From: Arthrobacter sp. 9V
GTDB taxonomy: Bacteria > Actinomycetota > Actinomycetes > Actinomycetales > Micrococcaceae
DNA: 64,000 nt
Assembly (NCBI RefSeq): GCF_902506065.1
Contig: NZ_LR732912.1
Coordinates: 92,528 to 156,527 of the forward strand
Reading direction: 5' to 3'
In this document: piece after piece, positions 9,807 through 18,448 of the stretch
Numbering within the stretch: the first letter of the stretch is position 1
How the letters are laid out: each line of letters begins with the position of its first letter
Notes under the pieces: model-generated
Database searches by the model: none
Told to the model about the DNA's origin: nothing
Seen by the model: only the letters and a program-made list of their open reading frames with translations
Program-made: the position numbers and the translations under genes

Positions 9807-11071
9807 GCCCGCAACACTGGCCAGCCCACCCCAGCGCCACTTTTGGCCGCTGGAACCGCATTGCGTTGATCGTGGCGGGACTCCTTCTCATTTCCTGGGG
9901 AGGGCCCGCTGCCATGGCGTTCTGGGGGTCGGTCAGCGCTGGCTCCGGCGCGGCCAAGGCCGACACCCTGGCCCAAGGCAGTAAGCCCATCACCGCGGTT
10001 TCCGGTACTAACGTCACAGTCACCTGGACGGCAAGCACGACGGCGGCAGGACGGTCCGTGACCGGCTACAGCATTGCACGTTTCGGTTCCGCAACCGGCG
10101 GTACAAGGGTTCAGGCAACGGGCGGTTGCAGCGCAACTGTTGCAGCGCTGAGTTGTGTAGAAACAGGCGTTCCCGCTGGGACTTGGTTCTACACCGTCAC
10201 ACCTTTGCTCTCCCTTTGGCAGGGCGCCGAGAGCACACGCAGCGTTGGTACAACACCTGTCACGGACACCACCCCGCCGCCGGCGCCAGTGGTGACGGCT
10301 CCGGTCTACGTCCATCAGGGCAACGTGGCCGGCGTTCCGGTCAGCGGCGCCGCAGAAGCCAACTCAACGGTGGTTCTCACCATCACGGGTGGAGGAGCCC
10401 TGCCGGTGACTCAAACTCTCACCACCAACGGGTCCGGAAGCTGGACCGCCGCGCCGGTGAACATGACTGCTTTCAGTCCCGGCACTATTACATACTCGGC
10501 CAAGGCAACGGATGCGGCCGGAAACACCGGGCCTGCGGGCACGGCGAGTTCCACCAAGGACGTTTCGTCGCCTACTGTCACGGGTGTCCTGTTGACTAAC
10601 GGCGGTGGTACCAGCGGGATAGGAATCATCGGCACGGGTGACAAAGTCACCTTGACGTTCTCCGAACCCCTGGCCGCCAACACGATCTGCAGCGCCTGGA
10701 CCAGTAACAACACCACGCTGACCCAGAACGGCAACGGCAGCAGCCAGGTGGCGGTGAACATCAGCGCCGGGAGCATCCTCACGGTTTCCGGCGCAGGATG
10801 TTCCACTCTCAGGATTGGTAGCGTGGCTCTTGGAGGTGACTACACCTCAACAGCCCTTACCTTTGCAGGGAACAACACCAGCGGTTCCAGCCTGGTATGG
10901 AACCCCGGCGCCAACACGCTCACCATCACGTTGGGCGATGGAACGGCCGGCACGAAGGTGGTGTCGTCCGAGACAGTTGCCCCCACTTACACGCCAGCTG
11001 CGGGGCTTACTGACATCGCCACCAACCCGCTGGCAGCCAGCCCCGTGACGGGCGCACCCTCCCGGTTCTGA
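9803..11071 (+). CDS. Large secreted protein with SipW-like signal and Ig/fibronectin-like domains
   Basis: From the ATG at 9803 the protein has 422 residues. Its N-terminal hydrophobic helix ends GGPAAMAFWGSVSAGSGAAK, the same aromatic-Trp plus Gly-Ser-Gly signature as its neighbours. Residues around 50-140 look like a fibronectin type III domain (VTVTWTASTTAAGRSVTGYS) and 150-260 like a bacterial Ig-like domain (GAAEANSTVVLTITG ... YSAKATDAAGNTG). The C-terminal third has repeated beta motifs (VTLTFSEPLAA) as in extracellular adhesins. It is probably the largest structural component of the cluster. No anchor or LPXTG motif is seen. Confidence 0.78.
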   Translation: MSPQHWPAHPSATFGRWNRIALIVAGLLLISWGGPAAMAFWGSVSAGSGAAKADTLAQGSKPITAVSGTNVTVTWTASTTAAGRSVTGYSIARFGSATGGTRVQATGGCSATVAALSCVETGVPAGTWFYTVTPLLSLWQGAESTRSVGTTPVTDTTPPPAPVVTAPVYVHQGNVAGVPVSGAAEANSTVVLTITGGGALPVTQTLTTNGSGSWTAAPVNMTAFSPGTITYSAKATDAAGNTGPAGTASSTKDVSSPTVTGVLLTNGGGTSGIGIIGTGDKVTLTFSEPLAANTICSAWTSNNTTLTQNGNGSSQVAVNISAGSILTVSGAGCSTLRIGSVALGGDYTSTALTFAGNNTSGSSLVWNPGANTLTITLGDGTAGTKVVSSETVAPTYTPAAGLTDIATNPLAASPVTGAPSRF

Positions 11072-11100
11072 TCCCTCCATCGATTTGCAGCAGTACGTCA

Positions 11101-11138
11101 CGGATAGTGCCCCTCCACGTGATGAGGGGCACTATCCG
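11101..11138 (+). terminator. Perfect terminator-like hairpin
   Basis: CGGATAGTGCCCCTC (11101-11115) and GAGGGGCACTATCCG (11124-11138) form a perfect 15-base stem with an eight-base loop, 29 bases after the stop of the secreted-protein cluster. It is a strong candidate for the end of that operon. Confidence 0.7.
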
Positions 11139-11209
11139 CCCATAATTACCGGGTAGCCCTAAACGCCGGGCGTAACCTTGAAGCGGACGCCAGTGCCGCC
11201 GTCGTACGT

Positions 11210-12304
11210 TTGATCCTGCGACGAAAGGCGAGCCGCCCCTTGAAGGCTGTAGCGGAAATGTTCACGATGGGTCCTGGAAACAAGGACCACCATCCCGCAC
11301 TCCGCTGCGCTGTAGGCGTTTTTGTCCCGCTGATTACGTTGACGCTGCTGGGACGGCTGGACCTGGCCGTGTTTGCGTCGTTTGGTGCGTTCACCGGAAT
11401 TTATGGCCGCAACGAACCCCACAGCGTGCGTTTCCGGAGCCAGGTGCGCGCCGGCGGCTTCATGCTTTTCATCATTCTTCTGGCCACGCTCACGGCTCGT
11501 CTGGCGCAAGTCGGAGGCATCGACGGTGCCGCGTATTCCTGGCTGCTGACGGCGGCTACCACCGTGGTGGCCGGTGGCTGCTCCGTGGTGGTGGCAGCTT
11601 GGCGGCTCCGTCCCGGCGGCTCGCTCTTTCACATCTTTGCCTTCGCTGCCATTGCCTCGATCCCGGCTCAACCCCCGCTTTGGGAAGCCATGTTGGTGGC
11701 GGTGGGGACTACGGTCTTTTGCTTGCTGATCGGTATGTCATCACGTGTCCTCAAAAGCCACCGGACTCCTTGGAAGCGCCCGCCGCCCATCCGTCACACT
11801 GCAGCTGAGCGCCGGGCGATCTGGCTTGAGGGCGGCGGCTACCTGGTGGCGGCGGGCCTGGCGGGAACAATCGCAACGTTGGTGGGGGAGCGGCTCGGAT
11901 TCGGGCACACGTACTGGGCCATGGTGGCTGCTGTTGTTCCGCTGGTAGGCCACTCCACCCGGCACAGGGTGAGCCGTGGTATCCAAAGGATCGCGGGAAC
12001 GGTGATCGGGCTGGTGTTGCTGGCCGGCATTCTCTGGTTGAACCCTGCGCCGTGGGCCATGGTTTTGGTGATCGCTGCGTGCCAGTTCGGGGCGGAGATG
12101 TTCATCGCCCGTCAGTACTTCGTGGCGCAGGTCTTCGTGACGCCCTTGGCGTTGATCGCCACGCTGCTGGCCGCGCCTGTTGACCCTGCGTTGTTGCTGC
12201 GCGACCGCATCATCGAGACCGTCATTGGTGCCGTCGTCGGTGTTGCAGTGGTGGTGGCTCCGGCTGTTTGGCGACGCTTGCGGGCCACCAAACCGGGCGT
12301 TTAG
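11210..12304 (+). CDS. FUSC-family integral membrane protein
   Basis: The 364-residue protein has two sets of hydrophobic helices separated by a basic cytoplasmic loop (SRVLKSHRTPWKRPPP), the layout of fusaric-acid-resistance/aromatic-acid-exporter (FUSC) proteins. The C-terminal half, starting GEGGG-like at EGGGYLVAAGLAGTIA and with the HSTRHRVSRGIQRIAGTVIG segment, matches the FUSC core where an RGxxRxxGT motif is typical. Substrate unknown. The TTG at 11210 is a provisional start; an in-frame ATG at 11258 is an alternative. A MarR regulator follows 145 bases later and may control it. Confidence 0.75.
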   Translation: MILRRKASRPLKAVAEMFTMGPGNKDHHPALRCAVGVFVPLITLTLLGRLDLAVFASFGAFTGIYGRNEPHSVRFRSQVRAGGFMLFIILLATLTARLAQVGGIDGAAYSWLLTAATTVVAGGCSVVVAAWRLRPGGSLFHIFAFAAIASIPAQPPLWEAMLVAVGTTVFCLLIGMSSRVLKSHRTPWKRPPPIRHTAAERRAIWLEGGGYLVAAGLAGTIATLVGERLGFGHTYWAMVAAVVPLVGHSTRHRVSRGIQRIAGTVIGLVLLAGILWLNPAPWAMVLVIAACQFGAEMFIARQYFVAQVFVTPLALIATLLAAPVDPALLLRDRIIETVIGAVVGVAVVVAPAVWRRLRATKPGV

Positions 12305-12372
12305 CCCCCCCACCAAAACGGTCGCTTAGCACCCCCACCAAAACGGTCGCTTAGCACCTCACCAAACCGGCA
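12301..12372 (+). repeat. 25-base tandem repeat spanning a stop codon
   Basis: Three adjacent units begin at 12301, 12326 and 12351, each built as TTAGC followed by a C-rich stretch and CACCAAAACGGTCGC; the third is degenerate. The first unit contains the TAG stop of the FUSC gene, so the stop triplet is repeated in each unit. Confidence 0.85.
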
Positions 12373-12407
12373 AGTCAGCGTCGCGGGAACAAATCACCTA
12401 GTATCAA

Positions 12408-12439
12408 TTGGTTAGACAAGCAAGATACATGTCTACCAA
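12408..12439 (+). promoter_or_regulatory. Inverted repeat, probable MarR operator
   Basis: TTGGTTAGACA (12408-12418) mirrors TGTCTACCAA (12430-12439) with one bulged T; the TAGACA/TGTCTA core is perfect with an 11-base spacer. It lies immediately before the MarR ribosome binding site, the expected place for autorepression. Confidence 0.5.
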
Positions 12440-12449
12440 AGGACTGGTG

Positions 12450-12947
12450 ATGAGCGACAAAAGTGAACGTCAGGGCTATTGGTACGGGCTTGAAAGCCGC
12501 AAGCAGATGGGTGCTGTGGACGTGCTGAATGCCCTCAGGGACTACCGCTCGGCCGAGGCTGACATGCGGCGCCGAACCCAGGCATCCATGGGGATGGGTG
12601 AAACAGACCTCCTGGCCCTGAGGTACCTGCTCGAAGCTGAGCGAGCGGGGAGAGACGTGGGCCCCAAAGAGTTGACGGTCCGCTTGGGCATGACCTCAGC
12701 TTCCATGACTTCATTGGTGGACCGCCTGGTCAGGTCCGGCTACGTCACTCGCGAGCCGCACCCCACCGATCGGCGAGCCCTTATTCTCAAGACCACCCCG
12801 GGCTCGGACCAGGAAGTCCGCAGCACTTTGGGGGATATGCATGCCCGGATGATGGAAGTTGCGGGGGCCCTGAATCCCGAGGAATCGGCAGTGGTGGTGG
12901 ACTTCCTCAGGCGTATGCGCAGTGCGATCGACAGCGTGGCCACGTAA
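12450..12947 (+). CDS. MarR-family transcriptional regulator
   Basis: The 165-residue protein has a winged helix-turn-helix: a helix pair in GPKELTVRLGMTSASMTSLVDRLVRSGYV followed by the wing with the MarR hallmark PTDRRALIL. The ATG at 12450 is preferred because AAAGGA lies seven bases before it; upstream in-frame starts would run through the inverted repeat at 12408-12439. It probably represses itself and perhaps the FUSC gene upstream. The ligand is unknown, though MarR proteins often sense phenolic compounds. Confidence 0.88.
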   Translation: MSDKSERQGYWYGLESRKQMGAVDVLNALRDYRSAEADMRRRTQASMGMGETDLLALRYLLEAERAGRDVGPKELTVRLGMTSASMTSLVDRLVRSGYVTREPHPTDRRALILKTTPGSDQEVRSTLGDMHARMMEVAGALNPEESAVVVDFLRRMRSAIDSVAT

Positions 12948-13026
12948 CGCGGACTGGACTTAAGTACTAAGTACACATATAACTAGATAGCCAAGCTACT
13001 TACTAGGGAATGTGTGGGAGAGAACG

Positions 13027-13428
13027 ATGACAGTCGCGCTGCGTGAACCAAGCTCCACACCAGTGGCTGAAAACACCGTGGACATTGTCACGGAAAAAGT
13101 AATTCCCCAGGGACCCGTCCACTGTGGCTCCCATATGGCCATCTCCGCCGGTCCATCCTACGACTCCATGCAGTGGGTGGCTGTAGAACCGATGTGGCCT
13201 GAATGGGCATGCGGGTGCGGATTTCGGATGGACATCGACGCCCTGGACCCCGTGAGCGGCGTGTGGATTGCGGCGCTTCGCCGCCAAAGCCTTCAGCACG
13301 AACTGGCAATCGCCCACAACACGCTGGAGCTGGCGTTCAAAAAAGCGGTCGACGCCGGCGTCGACCCTTACGCTCTGGCCGAGGTGACCGGAGTCCCGGC
13401 CGCCGAAATTGACTCCCTCCTACAGTGA
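13027..13428 (+). CDS. Hypothetical protein with Cys/His motif, coupled to kinase gene
   Basis: The 133-residue soluble protein is not one I recognise. It contains HCGSH near residue 38 and WACGCGF near residue 62, which could bind a metal, then a C-terminal helical segment ending with a helix-turn-helix-like stretch (GVDPYALAEVTGVPAAEIDSLLQ). GGGAGAGAACG precedes the ATG at 13027. The stop overlaps the following kinase GTG by four bases, so the protein may be a partner or substrate of that kinase; this is inferred from position only. The 70 bases upstream are AT-rich and probably hold the promoter. Confidence 0.7.
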   Translation: MTVALREPSSTPVAENTVDIVTEKVIPQGPVHCGSHMAISAGPSYDSMQWVAVEPMWPEWACGCGFRMDIDALDPVSGVWIAALRRQSLQHELAIAHNTLELAFKKAVDAGVDPYALAEVTGVPAAEIDSLLQ

Positions 13429-14378
13429 CGCTCCTTGAACGGGCGGCTGTCCGCGCTGATCGCGGGGCCGTCTGTACTGATCGCGCCGGTGCAAGGGACA
13501 TGGCAACCGCAACTGCAGCCGCCACAACCGTAACTGCAGCTTCAGTTTCGAATGCCAGCCAGCCCCACGTGGTCCTTGGAGGCCGCTATCGGCTCGGCGC
13601 ACAACTGGGCGGCGGCTCGGAGGCTTACGTCAACGAGGCTTGGGACCTGGCTACCGCCAGGGCCGTAGCGGTCAAGATTTTCAGGTCAACGGATTCCGCG
13701 GATAACGCTCCTTTCCAGCGTGAGCTGGATATCCATGGACGTTTGCGGCACAAGAATATTGTCAAGGTTCTGGACTCGGGTGAGACCGGCGACGCGGGAG
13801 ATCACCATCAGGAAAGCCGCGACTACGTGGTGATGGAGCTGGTGGGTGGCAAGGACCTGCGCGGGATCATGCAGCACAACCCCGCCTCGCCTGAACAAAC
13901 GGCTGCGTGGATGACTGACATTGCCCGGGCTTTGGCCCACATTCATCGCAGGGGAATAGTCCACAATGACATCAAGCCCGGCAACATCCTGGTGGACTTC
14001 GATTCCGACCCGCACGGGCCGGGAATCGCGAAACTGGCCGACTTTGGAATCGCCCTCAACGGACGCCACGCTGCGCCCAACTCGTCCTCGGGCACACCCC
14101 ACTACCTCAGCCCCGAAGAGGTATGCGGCGGAGCATCCACCACCGCCAGCGACATCTACTCACTGGGTTTGGTTGCGCTCGAATGCCTGACCGGAACCAA
14201 AGCGTTCCCAGGCACACCCTTGGAGTCCATGGTGGCAAGGACTCTTGGGGAACCCCGACTTCCCGGCACGGTGCGGCGGCGTTGGTCCATGGTGCTTCAC
14301 GCCATGACCGACCCCCGGCCTGCCGGCAGGCCGTCTGCCAGCCAAGCCGTCGGCATGCTCCGACGCCTCAGCTGGTAG
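13425..14378 (+). CDS. Serine/threonine protein kinase, soluble, non-RD
   Basis: The 317-residue protein has a kinase domain from about residue 53 (GRYRLGAQLGGGSEAYV glycine loop, AVAVKIF lysine, VVMELVGGKDLRGIM hinge, LADFGIA magnesium loop, GTPHYLSPE). The catalytic loop reads GIVHNDIKPGNI, so the usual HRD arginine is asparagine while the catalytic aspartate is kept. It ends right after the kinase fold: no membrane helix, PASTA or other sensor. The GTG at 13425 overlaps the previous stop; an internal ATG at 13500 would drop a non-conserved extension. Coupling with the Cys/His protein suggests joint function. Confidence 0.9.
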   Translation: MTLLERAAVRADRGAVCTDRAGARDMATATAAATTVTAASVSNASQPHVVLGGRYRLGAQLGGGSEAYVNEAWDLATARAVAVKIFRSTDSADNAPFQRELDIHGRLRHKNIVKVLDSGETGDAGDHHQESRDYVVMELVGGKDLRGIMQHNPASPEQTAAWMTDIARALAHIHRRGIVHNDIKPGNILVDFDSDPHGPGIAKLADFGIALNGRHAAPNSSSGTPHYLSPEEVCGGASTTASDIYSLGLVALECLTGTKAFPGTPLESMVARTLGEPRLPGTVRRRWSMVLHAMTDPRPAGRPSASQAVGMLRRLSW

Positions 14379-14452
14379 CCAACAATCAGGCAGATAGCGG
14401 CACGCTTCCTTGTGCCGAACTGGGGCCTCCTTCATGAAAGAGAGAATGAAAA

Positions 14453-14713
14453 ATGGGAATCATCGGTTGGATCATTTTGGGTTTGATTGCCGGCGCCATC
14501 GCAAAGGCCATCATGCCCGGTAAGCAGGGTGGCGGCTGGATCACCACCATCCTCCTCGGCGTCGTGGGCGCCGTTCTGGGTGGTTGGATCGGCAGCGCAA
14601 TCTTCAAGGTGGGCATCAACGAGTTCTGGTCGCTGTCCACTTGGCTGCTCGCCATCGGTGGCGCACTGTTGGTCCTCGTCATCTGGGGACTGTTCACCCG
14701 CAAGAGGGCGTAA
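14453..14713 (+). CDS. GlsB/YeaQ/YmgE-type stress membrane protein
   Basis: An 86-residue protein with three hydrophobic helices, beginning MGIIGWIILGLIAGAIAKAI and followed by PGKQGGGWITTILLGVVGAVLGGWIG. This Gly-rich pattern identifies the small 'transglycosylase-associated' family found in general stress regulons; the biochemical role is unclear. AAAGAGAGAATG-type purines precede the start. It is a single gene closed by a strong terminator. Confidence 0.88.
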   Translation: MGIIGWIILGLIAGAIAKAIMPGKQGGGWITTILLGVVGAVLGGWIGSAIFKVGINEFWSLSTWLLAIGGALLVLVIWGLFTRKRA

Positions 14714-14725
14714 CTGCCCAAGCCC

Positions 14726-14769
14726 AAGAGGCCCCCGCGCTGCACGTTCTGCAGCGTTGGGGCCTCTTT
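14726..14769 (+). terminator. Rho-independent-like terminator
   Basis: AAGAGGCCCC (14726-14735) pairs with GGGGCCTCTT (14759-14768), and inside it CGCTGCA pairs with TGCAGCG; TTT follows the stem. It directly follows the 14453 gene and would also face the end of the convergent SHOCT gene. Confidence 0.75.
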
Positions 14770-14824
14770 GCTGTCTGGCCACGCCACCTCAGTCCACGCC
14801 ACCTCAGTCGACGCCACCCTTCGG

Positions 14825-15121
14825 TCAGCGGCCCAGAATCCGGGCCTTCTGCGCCTGAAACTCCTTGTCAGTGAGCACTCCGGCGCCCTTCAGTTCCCCG
14901 AGCTGCTTGAGTTGGGCGAGCATGTGATCTGTTGGATCCACGACGGCGGCCGGTACAGGCGGCGGAGGCGCCGGCGTCGTTGGTGGTTCCGGCGCGAAAT
15001 GCGTGCCGGCAGCTGCCGCCGCAGCGTCCTCCGCGGCGAAGCGTTGTTGTTGCCGGCGTTGAACGCGGCCGAATACTGAACCCACGACGGCGGCACGGCC
15101 GGCGGTTCTGAATAAACCCAT
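14825..15121 (-). CDS. SHOCT-domain small protein
   Basis: The 98-residue protein begins with a basic, Ala-rich helix, has a Pro-rich linker (PEPPTTPAPPPPVPAAV) and ends with a SHOCT domain (LAQLKQLGELKGAGVLTDKEFQAQKARIL), a short C-terminal module thought to mediate oligomerisation. GAAGGGATTCC precedes the ATG. Role unknown. A second SHOCT-ended protein occurs at 26386. Confidence 0.85.
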   Translation of the reverse strand: MGLFRTAGRAAVVGSVFGRVQRRQQQRFAAEDAAAAAAGTHFAPEPPTTPAPPPPVPAAVVDPTDHMLAQLKQLGELKGAGVLTDKEFQAQKARILGR

Positions 15122-15166
15122 GGTGGAATCCCTTCTTTTGGACGTAGAGGCTTCTGGACGAAGTGG

Positions 15167-16693
15167 CTATCCGGCTGAGTAGCCGAGGGCCAGATCGATC
15201 AGGAGACGGGCGCCGAAGCCGGTGGCCCCTTTGCTTCGCCATGCGTCGTCCTTGTCGGACTGCATGGTTCCCGCGATGTCGATGTGAGCCCAAGGAGTCT
15301 CCCCAACGAACTCGGCCAGGAATAATGCCGCAGTGGTGGAACCCGCGTAGGGTCCGCCCAGATTGGAGATGTCGGCAACATCGGAATCCAGTTGGGGACG
15401 GTAAGCCCGCTCCAACGGAAGCTGCCACACTTGCTCGTCAGCACGGTTGCCGGACGCCAGAACGCGATCCACAAGACCTTGATCGTTTCCGAACACGGGT
15501 GCAGTGAGCTGCCCCAAGGACATAAGTGCGGCGCCGGTGAGGGTGGCGATATCAACAATCCCGTCCACCTTGTCTTCCACCGCCAAGGTCAGGGCATCGC
15601 ACATCACCAGCCGACCTTCGGCGTCGGTGTTCTTCACCTCGATGGTGAGTCCGCTTCGGGTGGTGAGGACGTCTCCCAACTTGTACGCCGAACCGGAGGG
15701 CATGTTGTCCGTGCACATCAGGAATCCGGTGACGGCGGATGTGCAGCCGAGATCGCGCAGGGCAGTGAAGACGGCCAGGACTGCCGCCGCCCCTCCCATG
15801 TCCATTTTCATGAGCAGGTGCATGGGGTCGCTGGGTTTGAGGCTGACACCGCCGGAGTCGTACATGATGCCCTTGCCCACCAGGCCGAGGTGGCCGGTGG
15901 GGGAGCCCTCCGGCTTGTAGCTGAGCTTGATCATGCGGGGTTCCTGCGCGCTGCCGGCGTTCACACCAAGGAGACCGCCGCAGCGGAGGTCAATCAGTTG
16001 TTGCTTGTCGAACTCCTCCACCGTGAAACCAAACCGTTTGCCGAGTTCCTGGGACACCTCACCCAAACCGGCGGCGGTGAGGTGGCTGGGCGGTGCGTTG
16101 CACAGGTCCCGGGCTATGGTGGTGGCCCGGACTTTCACCCGGCCGGTGGTCAGGCCCCGATCCGCGGCTGCCCTGTCTTCGGGTGCAGAGTCAAGGCCCG
16201 GGGCGAGGAACTGCACCTCACGCAGGGCCGCCTGCTTGCTCTTGCTCTTCAGCGTTTCATAGCTGTAGCGCGCCAGCAGCACCCCCTCAGCCAAGACCTG
16301 ACCCAGCTGCTCCGCATCGATTCCCTCAGTATCGGAAAGTTCGAACCCGATGCGCGCGTGCCGCTGGGTGGCGCGGACAAGGGCCGCGGCAGCTTTACGC
16401 CTACCATCGGCGTCCAGTGAGCCGGGCTTACCACCACCCACGGCCACCACCAGGGTCCCCGAGGCGTTGGCTAACTGCAGCGTGCTTCCGGGTTTCCCGT
16501 CGAAGCCCGCACTTTCAAGGGCTTCCCGGTGCAGGCCGACGGACGCCGGGACGTCCCCTTCGGAGGGGACAAGCACGCCTATGGCATCGAGCTGATCGAA
16601 GCCGTCCACAAAGTGGAGCTCCGGCTCGTCACCTTCAATGGACGGGACAGCTGTAAAACCTTCAGGGATCAGTTTGTAAGGTTCGTGGTTCAC
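15167..16693 (-). CDS. pepA: Leucyl aminopeptidase (M17)
   Basis: A 508-residue cytoplasmic di-metal peptidase that removes N-terminal amino acids from peptides. The C-terminal catalytic domain shows the M17 metal/active-site motifs GKGIMYDSGGVSLKP (catalytic lysine and aspartate), MKMDMGGAAAV and NTDAEGRL. The N-terminal regulatory domain is as long as usual. The GTG start overlaps the stop of the MFS gene upstream by four bases, so both are on one message. Confidence 0.96.
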   Translation of the reverse strand: MNHEPYKLIPEGFTAVPSIEGDEPELHFVDGFDQLDAIGVLVPSEGDVPASVGLHREALESAGFDGKPGSTLQLANASGTLVVAVGGGKPGSLDADGRRKAAAALVRATQRHARIGFELSDTEGIDAEQLGQVLAEGVLLARYSYETLKSKSKQAALREVQFLAPGLDSAPEDRAAADRGLTTGRVKVRATTIARDLCNAPPSHLTAAGLGEVSQELGKRFGFTVEEFDKQQLIDLRCGGLLGVNAGSAQEPRMIKLSYKPEGSPTGHLGLVGKGIMYDSGGVSLKPSDPMHLLMKMDMGGAAAVLAVFTALRDLGCTSAVTGFLMCTDNMPSGSAYKLGDVLTTRSGLTIEVKNTDAEGRLVMCDALTLAVEDKVDGIVDIATLTGAALMSLGQLTAPVFGNDQGLVDRVLASGNRADEQVWQLPLERAYRPQLDSDVADISNLGGPYAGSTTAALFLAEFVGETPWAHIDIAGTMQSDKDDAWRSKGATGFGARLLIDLALGYSAG

Positions 16694-18402
16694 CGTTTCA
16701 CCCGTTCTGTTGTTGTAGGTACCGCTGTGGTGGCGCTGTGAGCTGCCGGTTCCGGGATGGCATCCGGATCGTCCGGCTCGAGCTGCTCAGGCAGGTCCCC
16801 CTTCATCCGGCCAGGCATACGGCCCGCCGGGACAATCGCCAGCAAGGCAAGCCCCGACAACCCAAGAAGGGAGATCTGCAACGCGCGAAGCCGTGCTTCC
16901 TCATTGACTTCTATGGCGGCCGCCAGCTCGGCAGGACTGCTCACCCGGTCACCTATGACGCCCTCCACTTGGGCGTTGGTCATGAAGTCGGCCTCGTTGA
17001 CGTTCACCTTGTAAATCAACTCCTGCGATACTTCGGGATGCGCCGCGGCACCGCTGGCGATCAGGCTGGACAGCATTCCGACGGCGAACGCGCTCGCCAC
17101 CGCGATGCCCACACTGCCGGAGAGGTTGTGGACCAATCCGCGCCAGGCTCCGACGTCGCCGGCCAACTCGCGCGGAACGGCGCTGAGAAGCGTATTGAAC
17201 ACCAACGCGACGATTGCGCCCTGACCCAGCCCCAGGAGGATCAGGCCCAGCACCACAAACAGCTGGCCCCAGTCATTGCGGATGGTGAAGGCGAGCAGGA
17301 CCAGCGCGCCGGCCACCACCACAAAGCCGCCTTGGGCGATGATGCGTGGCGGGAACTTGTCGTAGAGGAACGCCACGAAGGTGCTCGCAAGGAAGATGGA
17401 CAGGGTGTAAGGGATGATCGAGAACGAGGTCTCAATGCTGGAACGCCCTTGCACGATCTGCATGTACAGGGGGATCAGGAAGTTCGCTGCGGTTCCCACG
17501 AACAGCATGATGGCCATGCAAGCGGTGACAGCGAGCTCCGAGCTTGAGGCTAGAACCCTGAGGTCAAAGATGCGCGGCAGCTTGGCGTCCTGGCGTTTCC
17601 GGATCCACATGAAGAACGCCTGCCCGGCTATGGCTCCGAGAAGGATCAGGAGCGGCGCGGGCGAGAGTCCCAGGATGTCGAAGGGGGCTTGGTTGGTGGC
17701 GAACCAGGTTCCCCACGCAGACAAACCACTGAAACCGAAGCTCAGGAAAATAACGGCCACTGCGGCGATGATGGAGCCGGTCCAGTCGATCTTAAGCTTC
17801 GGTTGTGCAGGCACGGTCTTGAGCTTGAAGCTCAGCAGCAGGTTGATGGCGCCAAGGACCACCATGAGGCCAAATGAGTAGCGCCAGCCGATGGTAGTTG
17901 CGAACCAGCCGGCAACCAGCAGGGCCAGGACACCCGCTGCCGGAATGGCAGCGGCCAGGAGTCCAATGGCTTTGGCTTGCTGCTGGTCCTTGTAATTCGT
18001 GGCGATAAAGACCGTGAGGGCCGGTGCGATCAGCGCAATCACAGCGCCCGAAGACGCCTGGGCAATGAACAGCATGGCCGGACTAAGGCTAAGAGCCACA
18101 CCTGCCATGGCGGCGGCATGGATGGCGACGGCGATCTGGAACACCTTTCGCGTTCCGAACCGGGCCCCCAGCTTTGCTCCCAACAGGATGAAGGCCGCCA
18201 TCGAAAACGTTCCGGCGGTGATGGCGGTTCCCACCGATGTTGCTGCGGTATCCAGATCAGTGGTGATGCCCTGCATTGAAACCGTCAGGGCGTTCACGGC
18301 GAAGGACGCCTGGATCTGGGTGAGGACCACCACGATCAGGGGCAGCCAAGAAGCTGCCTTGACGGGTGGTGGGGTTGCTTTGGTGGTTTGATCAGTGGCC
18401 AT
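16690..18402 (-). CDS. MFS exporter, DHA2/EmrB-QacA type
   Basis: A 570-residue multi-span protein with about 14 hydrophobic segments, as in the drug:H+ antiporter-2 group rather than the 12-helix group. The loop after helix two (GAKLGARFGTRKVFQIAV) matches the MFS signature. A long charged C-terminal tail ends in Thr/Val-rich sequence. It probably exports a drug or metabolite; substrate not predictable. It overlaps pepA and follows the DASS permease gene by 46 bases. Confidence 0.9.
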   Translation of the reverse strand: MATDQTTKATPPPVKAASWLPLIVVVLTQIQASFAVNALTVSMQGITTDLDTAATSVGTAITAGTFSMAAFILLGAKLGARFGTRKVFQIAVAIHAAAMAGVALSLSPAMLFIAQASSGAVIALIAPALTVFIATNYKDQQQAKAIGLLAAAIPAAGVLALLVAGWFATTIGWRYSFGLMVVLGAINLLLSFKLKTVPAQPKLKIDWTGSIIAAVAVIFLSFGFSGLSAWGTWFATNQAPFDILGLSPAPLLILLGAIAGQAFFMWIRKRQDAKLPRIFDLRVLASSSELAVTACMAIMLFVGTAANFLIPLYMQIVQGRSSIETSFSIIPYTLSIFLASTFVAFLYDKFPPRIIAQGGFVVVAGALVLLAFTIRNDWGQLFVVLGLILLGLGQGAIVALVFNTLLSAVPRELAGDVGAWRGLVHNLSGSVGIAVASAFAVGMLSSLIASGAAAHPEVSQELIYKVNVNEADFMTNAQVEGVIGDRVSSPAELAAAIEVNEEARLRALQISLLGLSGLALLAIVPAGRMPGRMKGDLPEQLEPDDPDAIPEPAAHSATTAVPTTTERVKR

Positions 18403-18448
18403 GTCTTGCTCCTGGTGTGCTCTGTTGGTTGCGTGGGTTTCTTGGTTA

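Noticed and set aside
12301..12372. CRISPR array
   Set aside because: The units are head-to-tail without spacers; it is a plain tandem repeat.
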